Shown: positions 1 through 5,566 of the stretch, piece after piece | Layout of the letters: the number at the start of each line of letters is the position of its first letter | Numbering within the stretch: the stretch's first letter is position 1 | Assembly (NCBI GenBank): GCA_948466265.1 | Contig: CAOJZU010000033.1 | Span: 1 to 8,089 of the forward strand | From: an uncultured Clostridium sp. | GTDB taxonomy: Bacteria; Bacillota_A; Clostridia; TANB77; CAG-508 | Reading direction: 5' to 3' | Length of the DNA: 8,089 nt | Notes under the pieces: generated by a model | What the model was told of the DNA's origin: nothing | The model's input: only the letters and a program-made list of their open reading frames with translations | Databases searched by the model: none | Program-made: the position numbers and the translations under genes

Positions 1-22
1 TCCTTGCTATTTCAGTGTTTCC

Positions 23-199
23 TTAATTGTCACACTCGATAGGTGCCCCTACTGGGCAAACACCTGCACAAGTTCCACATCCTATACATAAGTCTGGATT
101 TATTTCATATCTTTCTTCTCCTTGTGAAATACATTCTACTGGGCAACTTGCTGCACATGCTCCGCAAGATATACATTTATCTGTTATTTTGTAAGCCAT
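23..199 (-). CDS. 2[4Fe-4S] clostridial-type ferredoxin, 58 aa
   Basis: A small cytoplasmic electron carrier that binds two [4Fe-4S] clusters. The sequence shows two complete cluster motifs, CISCGACAASCP (about residues 9-20) and CIGCGTCAGVCP (about residues 38-49). Each has the CxxCxxCxxxCP spacing of bacterial 2[4Fe-4S] ferredoxins, and the length of 58 aa is typical. The ATG at 199 is preceded by an AAAGGTGGTG ribosome-binding site (about 207-216). The gene follows the ricT stop by 29 nt and is probably co-transcribed with it. It is the only gene here without a CGG frame-change site: the single CGG on its strand lies across two codons (TGC GGA). No specific redox partner can be named from sequence. 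RicT-family proteins also bind Fe-S clusters, so the adjacency is suggestive but not proof of a functional link. Confidence 0.93.
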   Translation of the reverse strand: MAYKITDKCISCGACAASCPVECISQGEERYEINPDLCIGCGTCAGVCPVGAPIECDN

Positions 200-228
200 A
201 TATATTCACCACCTTTCAAGTTTTTATT

Positions 229-1133
229 TTAATTATTCATTTCTTCTTTATCTAATTCTTCAAGTTTCTCTAACTCTTTTAAATCATTTTCGTCTATATT
301 TTCTTCATCTGTAGTTTCTGCATCTTTAATTATTTTGATATCTTTTACATTAAACTTCTTTATCTTTGTTTCATCTTTATTTATTATTTTTACTTTTACA
401 ATCTCTTTCAAAGTTTCAACATTTTCAACTGTTCCTTCTCCCTCTTCTGTACTTACTATTGCACCTACTTTTGGAAGTCTTGAGAGTTTTTCTTCATAAA
501 CGTCCTGTTCATATTTTAAACAGCACATAAGTCTTCCACAAGATCCTGATATTTTTGAAGGTGTAAGTGATAAATTTTGTTCTTTTGCCATTTTTATTGA
601 TACTGTTTCAAAATTTGAAAGATGTGCACAACAGCAAAGTTCTCTTCCACAAATTCCGACATCCTCCAATTCTCTTTATCTCGTCTCTTATACCTATTTG
701 TCTAAGCTCTATTCTAGTTTTAAATATTGCCGCCAAATCTTTTACTAAGTCTCTAAAGTCTATTCTACCATCTGCTGTAAAGTAAAATAATATTTTGCTA
801 CCATCAAATTTATATTCTACATTTACTAAATTCATGTCTAATTTATGTTTTTTTATGTTTTTTACTGCTATTTTGAAGGCTTCTTTTTCTTTTCTTTTAT
901 TTTCTTCATTATGCTTTTTGTCTTTTTCTGTTGCAATTCTTTTAATTGGCTTAAGTGGAGATACAATTCTATCATCGCTTGTTTCTTTATTTGGAACTGC
1001 AACTTCTGCATATTCATCGCCAAATGCAGTTTCAACTATTACAAAATCTCCAATATTTAATTTATATTTTCCAGGATCAAAGTAATAAACTTTACCGATT
1101 TTTCTTTAATCTAATACCTACTACTGTCTTCAC
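229..1133 (-). CDS. ricT: RicT/YaaT-like PSP1-domain protein, 300 aa, requires two +1 shifts at CGG
   Basis: A PSP1 C-terminal domain protein of the RicT (YaaT) family. In Bacillus subtilis this family works with RicA and RicF in a Fe-S-containing complex that promotes RNase Y processing of mRNAs and affects phosphorelay signalling. The N-terminus reads GIRLKKNGKVYYFDPG. The hallmark Cys-rich stretch (about residues 155-200) holds GGCGICGRELCCC and, later, SGSCGRLMCC. An acidic/Lys-rich tail follows, making the protein slightly longer than the family norm of about 275 aa. I chose the GTG at 1133 because an AGGAGG (1141-1146) lies 7 nt upstream, directly after the holB stop. The gene is split between three frames. 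The shifts sit at CGGT 1094-1097 (Gly13) and CGGA 655-658 (Gly159), the second inside the conserved GxCGRxLCC signature. Without the shifts the protein would end at residue 13. Confidence 0.9.
655..658 (-). other. CGGA recoding site, Gly159 of RicT
   Basis: Context is TGT-CGGA-ATT. The shift yields GGCGICGRELCC, the family signature; the zero frame gives the unrelated CRNLWKRTLL and then a stop. Confidence 0.9.
1094..1097 (-). other. CGGT recoding site, Gly13 of RicT
   Basis: Context is AAT-CGGT-AAA. The zero frame stops at TAA immediately after CGG (1092-1094). The plus-one frame is closed by TAA at 1106-1108. The shift must therefore fall within 17 nt. Confidence 0.9.
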
Positions 1134-1138
1134 TAATG

Positions 1139-1146
1139 CTCCTCCT
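1139..1146 (-). promoter_or_regulatory. Ribosome-binding site deciding the ricT GTG start
   Basis: AGGAGG at 1141-1146 overlaps the last base of the holB TGA stop and lies 7 nt before GTG 1133. It supports a non-ATG start and translational coupling with holB. Confidence 0.85.
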
Positions 1147-1928
1147 CATTCCCATATTTTTAAAATCAAACTATCAATAGTCATATCAAAGTTGCTATTT
1201 GATTTAAGTCTTTCTTTTGCTTCTTCCACATAGTCTATATAATCTAAATATTTTTGATTTGTTTTTATTTTTTTACTTAATATCATATTTATAAATTCTA
1301 AATTTTCAAAAACCTTTTCTTTATCTTTATATAGTACATCAATTTTTCCGAATTAAATCTATGCTTAAATAATTTTCTACATTTCCAAAAATCTTTTCCA
1401 ATTCTTCATATCTTTTGGTTTCTTCTTCTGTTAGCTCTTCTTTTGTTTCTTCTGTAAATAGAATCTTTGTGCATCTTGACTTTATCGTTGTAAGTACTCT
1501 GCTTTCATTATTTGTAACCAATATTATACATGCAAATTCTGGTGGCTCTTCTAATGTTTTTAACAAACAATTTCCAGCTTCTTTTGTCATGTTTTCTGCA
1601 TTATTTATGATGTAAACTTTTTTTGATGAAGTTATTGGCTTTTCATATATTTTTTGTTGCATTTCCCTAATTTCTTCAATTTTTATACTTTCAGTACTTT
1701 CTTTATTAATCTCATAATAATCAGAATGATTTTCATCATCAAACATTACACAAGACCTACACTCATCCTCGCCAAAACGATTTTCTAAGCATAATATCAT
1801 TTTAGCAAATTCTTTTGCATATTTATAGTTTTTAGTTTTCCCGAATTCCTGAAAATATATATCCTCCGAACAACCCTTTGCTTTTCTACTACATTTTTAA
1901 GTAATTCCTCTATTTGAATATTTTTCAT
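1146..1928 (-). CDS. holB: DNA polymerase III delta' subunit (clamp-loader AAA+ ATPase-like), 259 aa, three +1 shifts at CGG
   Basis: The clamp-loader delta' subunit, part of the complex that loads the beta sliding clamp in replication. After joining frames, the N-terminus reads VVGGYIFSGIGKT (about residues 19-31), a P-loop-like region. It is followed by AKMILC and a reduced cysteine zinc-module region (C46...ECRSC). Next come EIREMQQKIYEKP, KVYIINNAENMTKEAGNCLLKTLEEPP (the DExx-like and sensor region of delta'/gamma, residues about 105-130) and IKSRC, the conserved SRC arginine-finger motif. The start ATG abuts the lepB stop (TAGATG) with AAAGG upstream. The stop TGA lies 12 nt before ricT. 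Frame changes are at 1865-1868 (Gly21), 1840-1843 (Gly29, in GIGKT) and 1347-1350 (Gly193). At 259 aa it is short for HolB. Its P-loop lacks a few of the usual residues, which is tolerable because delta' need not hydrolyse ATP. Confidence 0.9.
1347..1350 (-). other. CGGA recoding site, Gly193 of HolB
   Basis: Context is ATT-CGGA-AAA. The plus-one frame is closed by TAA at 1353-1355 and the zero frame by TGA at 1339-1341, so the change is boxed into 17 nt. Confidence 0.9.
1840..1843 (-). other. CGGG recoding site, Gly29 of HolB
   Basis: Context is ATT-CGGG-AAA-ACT. It restores SGIGKT of the P-loop-like region. It is the only site with G as the fourth base. Confidence 0.88.
1865..1868 (-). other. 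CGGA recoding site, Gly21 of HolB
   Basis: Context is GTT-CGGA-GGA-TAT. It restores VVGGYIFSG and is followed directly by an ordinary GGA glycine. The next recoding site is only seven codons further on. Confidence 0.88.
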
Positions 1929-2580
1929 CTAATTAACCTTTCCCCATTTTGAAAAAGGCCAAAACCTCATTGCCACTTTACTTTCTACTTTGCTTACTGG
2001 TACACATCCAAATGCTCTGCAGTCTTTACTTTCAGCCCTATTATCTCCCATTGCAAAAACATATCCTTCTGGCACTGTTAAATCATAAAATATTCCCATT
2101 CTTTCTGTTTTTACATCATCTCTTAAATAATCTTCTTCTAATTTTTCTCCATTAAGATATACTTTACCGGTCTTCTATTAGAACATGATCTCCTGCAACT
2201 CCTATTACTCTTTTTATGTAGCTCTCTTTTCCTATTTCTAATACATAATATACAAATTTAGAAAATAGATCTTCTGGCTCATTATTGTAAATTGCAACTG
2301 GATTATCCATACTTATTTGTCCTACTTTTATATCTGTATTAGAAGGAGCTTCAAATGTTATTATGTCTCCCCTTTTTAGTTCTTCTTTTCTTGTCATGCT
2401 CCATCTATTAAGGAATAATCTATCATTTTCTATTAATGTAGGTTTCATTGATACTTGCCTTACAACTGTTGGAGTAAATACGTAATGTCTAACAATAAGT
2501 GCTAATATCACTGCAATTATTATGCATAATATCCATTCTATAACTTCTTTTATATTACTTTTATCTTCTAATTCTCCCAT
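1929..2580 (-). CDS. lepB: Type I signal peptidase, 216 aa, one +1 shift at CGG
   Basis: A membrane-bound serine/lysine endopeptidase that removes signal peptides from secreted pre-proteins. One N-terminal membrane anchor spans about residues 14-31, giving a cytoplasmic N-terminus and an extracytoplasmic catalytic domain. Motifs in order are SMKPTL with catalytic Ser44, RGDIITF (about residues 70-76), YIKRVIGVAGD with general-base Lys123, and box E MGDNRAESKDCRAFG. The usual SRDSR is SKDCR here. The gene is joined by reading CGGT at 2166-2169 as Gly138 (LIEDGKVYLNG). The zero frame would hit TAA directly after CGG, removing box E. The ATG at 2578-2580 is the only sensible start, since upstream is a stop in the same frame. 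The AAGGAAGG purine tract lies an unusually long 19 nt or so upstream, so initiation may be weak. It is the first gene of lepB-holB-ricT-ferredoxin. Confidence 0.93.
2166..2169 (-). other. CGGT recoding site, Gly138 of LepB
   Basis: Context is GAC-CGGT-AAA. The zero frame reads CGG TAA. The plus-one frame is closed by TAG at 2175-2177. The shift is confined to 14 nt, the tightest bracket in the window. Confidence 0.92.
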
Positions 2581-2624
2581 TTTAGTCTAACTTCACGTTC
2601 CTTCCTTAGTTAAATCTATGTTTT

Positions 2625-2653
2625 ATTATATATTAATTTCCCTTTAAAATCAA
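2625..2653 (-). promoter_or_regulatory. Sigma-A-type promoter for lepB-holB-ricT-ferredoxin
   Basis: TTGATT at 2648-2653 (-35) and a perfect TATAAT at 2625-2630 (-10) are separated by 17 nt. The site lies in the 80 nt gap after the kinase stop, so the lepB group can be transcribed apart from the two-component genes. Confidence 0.7.
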
Positions 2654-2660
2654 GCATATA

Positions 2661-4102
2661 TTACTTTTTTGTAGGAACTTTAATAACAACTTCTGTACCT
2701 TCACCCTTCTTGCTTTTTATATCTATACTTCCGATTATTTTTATCTAATATTTCTTTTGCAATAGAAAGTCCAAGTCCTGTACCTCCCATTTCCCTAGTT
2801 CTTGCTTTGTCCACTCTATAAAATCTATCAAAAATACGTGTTAGATCTTCTTCTGGAATTCCAATTCCATTATCTATTATTTTTATATATGCATCACTAT
2901 ACACAAATCCAACATAAATCTTGATATTTCCTTCCTCTTTTGTATATTTTATACTATTTGTTAATATATTTAGCACTACCCTTTCTATACCATCTTTGTC
3001 TGCATATACTGGAGGTACATTTGCTGTTACAAAGCATTCTACTTTATGATGTTTTTTATCTATTTCTATTTGTACTTTATCTTGACATCTCTTTACAAGT
3101 TCACCTAAGTCAAATTCTACTTTTTCTTGCTTAATTTCATCATTATCATATCTAGAAAGTGCCAAAAGGTCTGTAACTAGCTTTGCCATTCTTCTTGCCT
3201 CTGTTGCAATTACTGTTAGAAATTTGTCTTTTGTTTCTTTATCGTATTCATCTTCCAATAGTGTATCTGCATATCCCATTATCGAAGTAATTGGCGTTTT
3301 TAATTCATGAGATACATCAGCCACAAATTCTTTTCTCATATTATTTAGTCTTACATGTTCTGTAATATCCTGTATTACAACAATTACCCCTGCTGGAATA
3401 TCATCTTCATTTTTCAGTGGTGCAAAGTGCATATGCATATGATTATCTCCAATTGTTACCCTTTGCTCTGATGAAGTCCAGTTTTCAAGATATATTATTT
3501 TTTCTAAGTTTACATCTACACCTAGTTTATCAAATATTTTTTCAAAGTTCTCATCTTCAGGAATTAATCTTAAAAGTCTTGTTGCCGCAGGATTTATAAG
3601 TTCTATTCTTCCCTCCATATTAAATGCTATAATCCCATCTGTCATATGGAAAAGTATTGTTTCTATTTGATTTTTTCTTTTAGATACTTCGCTTAAGTTT
3701 TCTTTTAGCTCTTTTGTCATCATATAAAACGCATTAACTAAATCATCAACTTCGTTTTGACTTTGATGTGATTCTATTTCATTTGGTTCTATATCATCTC
3801 CGATTAGCTATCTTTTTTGCATTATTTATAAGTCTAGTTATTGGAGCTATTACTGTTCTTGTTACAATTATTCCGAACCAAAATACAAATTGCTATAAAT
3901 ATTCCAGTTGTACATATTGTAGTTATTTTTAAGTTATTTTGATAGTTCTCCAAATTTAAAATATAATCTATACCTTGCTCCTTAGCTACATCTGTAACTG
4001 TTTGTAGATTAGAATAGTTAATATATCCGACTAATTCCTATTGCTAATATTCCGAACTAACAAAAAAACTAAAATTATTTTTATTTGTACATTCTTTAAC
4101 AT
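2661..4102 (-). CDS. Membrane sensor histidine kinase (WalK/PhoR-like: 2 TM, HAMP, PAS, HisKA, HATPase), 478 aa, five +1 shifts at CGG
   Basis: The autophosphorylating sensor partner of the upstream response regulator. In order it has TM1 (about residues 7-27), a short extracytoplasmic loop of about 35 residues, TM2 (about 60-82), HAMP ending in KKIANGDDI (about 95-103), a PAS domain (about 145-250, DGIIAF...INPAATRLL), HisKA with FVADVSHELKTP (phospho-acceptor His264), the N box NILTNSIKY (Asn381), G1 DNGIGIP, the F box IFDRFYRVD, G2 GTGLGLSIAK, and the C-terminal NNG...KKGEGTEVVIKV. The ATG at 4102 follows AAAGGGA. Frame changes are at 4051-4054 (Gly17), 4026-4029 (Gly25), 3872-3875 (Gly76), 3799-3802 (Gly100) and 2730-2733 (Gly456). 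Four lie in the first 100 codons, so without shifting neither membrane segment joins the kinase core. The PAS plus tiny sensor loop resembles WalK or PhoR; I cannot tell which. Confidence 0.94.
2730..2733 (-). other. CGGA recoding site, Gly456 of the histidine kinase
   Basis: Context is AAT-CGGA-AGT. It restores the conserved kinase end NNGSIDIKSKKGEGT; the zero frame instead gives NNRKYRYKKQEG and a TGA stop at 2701. Confidence 0.9.
3799..3802 (-). other. CGGA recoding site, Gly100 of the histidine kinase
   Basis: Context is AAT-CGGA-GAT. It restores ANGD at the HAMP exit. The zero frame stops at TGA 3794-3796 and the plus-one frame is closed by TAG 3808-3810, giving a 17 nt bracket. Confidence 0.92.
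3872..3875 (-). other. CGGA recoding site, Gly76 of the histidine kinase
   Basis: Context is GTT-CGGA-ATA within TM2. It restores a continuous hydrophobic segment, FIAICILVGIIVTR. A TAG closes the plus-one frame 18 nt upstream of the site. Confidence 0.88.
4026..4029 (-). other. CGGA recoding site, Gly25 of the histidine kinase
   Basis: Context is AGT-CGGA-TAT. The zero frame stops at TAA 4018-4020 and the plus-one frame is closed by TAG 4038-4040, giving a 23 nt bracket. Confidence 0.9.
4051..4054 (-). other. CGGA recoding site, Gly17 of the histidine kinase
   Basis: Context is GTT-CGGA-ATA within TM1. It restores LVFLLVGILAIGIS and lies only eight codons before the next site. Confidence 0.88.
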
Positions 4103-4143
4103 CTTTTATTTCCCTTTCATTTTATATACTAAAAAGAGAGATA

Positions 4144-4183
4144 TAGGGGCTGCTACCATTTTACAAACCTGGCAACGCCCCTA
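4144..4183. other. Intergenic stem-loop between regulator and kinase genes
   Basis: A perfect 7-bp GC-rich stem, TAGGGGC (4144-4150) with GCCCCTA (4177-4183), encloses a loop that can pair further (ACC/GGC region) with mismatches. On the transcribed strand it is followed by a mixed CT stretch rather than a clean U run. It is more likely an mRNA-processing or attenuation hairpin between the two operon genes than a full terminator. Confidence 0.5.
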
Positions 4184-4218
4184 CTTCTATTTTACTCATA
4201 AACTATATGTTTAATTTG

Positions 4219-4948
4219 TTATTCTGGTTTTGATATATAATATCCAACCCCTCTTTTAGTCACAAGTATTTGTGGATTTGTTGTATCTTCTTCGATTTTT
4301 TCTCTTATCCTTCTTACTGTAACATCTACAGTTCTTATATCTCCAAAATATTCATATCCCCATACTTTTTCAAGTAAAAGTTCTCTTGATACAATTTGTC
4401 CGAGGTTGCTGAGCTAGATATTTTAGAGCTTCAAACTCTCTAACTGTTAAGTCCACCTTTTCTCCTCTTACTTTTACTTCAAATCTATCTACATCAAGAC
4501 TTAAGTCTCCAACAGTTATTTTATGATTTTCTTTTTTATCTTTTTCTTCTGCCTCTACTGTTAAGACTTCAGTTTTTCTTAAATTTGCTTTAACTCTTGC
4601 CATAAGTTCTCTTACACTAAATGGCTTTGTTATATAGTCGTCTGCACCAAGCTCTAATCCAACAATTTTATCTAATTCTTCATCTTTTGCAGATAATATA
4701 AGTACTGGTACATTTGGTGTAGCACTTTTAATTTTTTTGCATGCTGTTAAGCCATCCATTTTAGGAAGCATTATATCAAGCAAAATTAAATCTGGCTTTT
4801 GTTCTAATGCTATATCTACAGCTGTTTGTCCATCATTTGCTTCTATTGTGTTGTATCCTTCTTTTTTAAGATTATATACCAATATATCAATTATTGACTG
4901 TTCATCATCTACAATAAGTATTGTTTTTTTGTCATCATCATCAAACAT
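4219..4948 (-). CDS. OmpR/PhoB-family response regulator (WalR/PhoP-like), 242 aa, one +1 shift at CGG
   Basis: A DNA-binding transcription regulator activated by phosphorylation, presumably by the kinase encoded 116 nt downstream. The receiver domain has the acidic pair Asp14/Asp15, phospho-acceptor Asp58 (LILLDIMLPKMDG), Ser86 and Lys108 (YITKPFSVREL). A charged linker precedes a winged-helix Trans_reg_C domain (about residues 145-240): DLTVREFEALKYLAQQPG, then QIVSRELLLEKVWGYEY, then RTVDVTVRRIREKI and VTKRGVGYYI. The two halves join only if CGGA at 4399-4402 is read as Gly183, the conserved Gly of the PGxxxSRE turn. I prefer the ATG at 4948 because AGGCGG lies 7 nt upstream. An in-frame ATG at 4966 would overlap that site and add six residues. 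The gene is transcribed from the promoter at 4985-5013. Confidence 0.95.
4399..4402 (-). other. CGGA recoding site, Gly183 of the response regulator
   Basis: Context is CCT-CGGA-CAA. It restores QQPGQIVSRELLLEKVW in the winged-helix domain; the zero frame gives QQPRTNCIKRTFT and a stop. Confidence 0.92.
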
Positions 4949-4954
4949 ATAACA

Positions 4955-4963
4955 TCCGCCTTT
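4955..4963 (-). promoter_or_regulatory. Shine-Dalgarno of the response regulator, containing CGG
   Basis: AAAGGCGGA lies 7 nt upstream of ATG 4948. It is AGGAGG-like with C in place of A, and supports 4948 rather than 4966 as the start. Confidence 0.6.
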
Positions 4964-4984
4964 CATCCTATACTTATATATAAT

Positions 4985-5013
4985 TTTATATCATATATTT
5001 AAAATTAAAACAA
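4985..5013 (-). promoter_or_regulatory. Sigma-A-type extended -10 promoter for the two-component genes
   Basis: TTGTTT (5008-5013) and TATAAA (4985-4990) are 17 nt apart, with a TG one base before the -10 (extended -10). The start codon is about 37 nt downstream of the -10. No convincing direct-repeat operator for autoregulation is visible around it. Confidence 0.7.
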
Positions 5014-5106
5014 GTATTAAATTGGATTTATTTTATAATTTTTTGTAAGCGGTCAAAGAAAACGTGACTTAAACAAAATCTCATAAATATGATAAGAGCA
5101 CAAAAG

Positions 5107-5145
5107 AGCCTAGACATCCTGATATAATTCAGTATTGTCTAGGCT
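5107..5145 (-). terminator. Hairpin terminator of the surface-protein gene
   Basis: A perfect 10-bp inverted repeat, AGCCTAGACA (5107-5116) and TGTCTAGGCT (5136-5145), has a 19 nt loop and lies about 120 nt after the stop codon. On the minus strand a short CTTTTGT follows, a weak U tract. On the plus strand AAAATTTA follows, so it acts mainly for leftward transcription. Confidence 0.65.
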
Positions 5146-5265
5146 AAAATTTATTATGCAATTTTTAATTCTTCATATTCGCCTACATATCTTATCTTTC
5201 AGACAGTTTGTTTTCCCCATCATCTCATTTTATGTCAAAATCAACCGACTACACTAGAGCTCTGA
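5146..5265. other. AT-rich non-coding 3' region of the surface-protein gene
   Basis: This is part of the roughly 317-nt gap between the surface protein and the response regulator. Apart from the terminator and promoter listed separately, I see no ORF, RNA gene or repeat here. Confidence 0.6.
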
Positions 5266-5566
5266 CTAGTTCTCTAATACGGTGTAACCTGCACCGCTGC
5301 ATGTCGGGCAATCCCCCGCTCCAACTTTACACGTTCCATAATTTTTTGTCGTAGGCATTCCACTCACGCAGCCTCCAGTTTCCACACACCAATAAGTTTT
5401 CCCTCCGGCACTGTCTACACTTGTAGTGCACCTCCCAGTGGCTACCTGAGTTTTTGTTGCCACACTTACCGCAGGAGAATTCTCCATGGTTCGATACCTT
5501 AGAAGAAGAAGTTTTCAGTATAACATGTGAAGACTTTATTTGGCCAGTTCCACCGCACATTGAGCA
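5266..5566 (-). other. Cys-rich DnaJ-zinc-finger-like C-terminal module
   Basis: The outer pairs CSMCGGTG (5543-5566) and CPTCSGAG (5287-5310) match the CxxCxGxG motif of the DnaJ Cys-rich domain. The inner pairs CGKC (about 5473) and CRQC (about 5419-5408) are followed by further cysteines (YWCVETGGC). The arrangement suggests one or two bound zinc ions. Its role at the end of an extracellular repeat protein is unknown. Confidence 0.65.

Noticed and set aside
1146..2663. Stop-codon reassignment (TGA or TAG as sense)
   Set aside because: Trp is written TGG in LepB and HolB. TAA, TAG and TGA all terminate genes at the expected ends (TAG lepB, TGA holB, TAA kinase). The frame changes are needed regardless of stops.
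229..4948. A degraded region of pseudogenes
   Set aside because: No premature stops, deletions or other indels occur outside CGG, and catalytic residues of LepB, the kinase and the regulator are all intact. Decay would produce mixed lesions.
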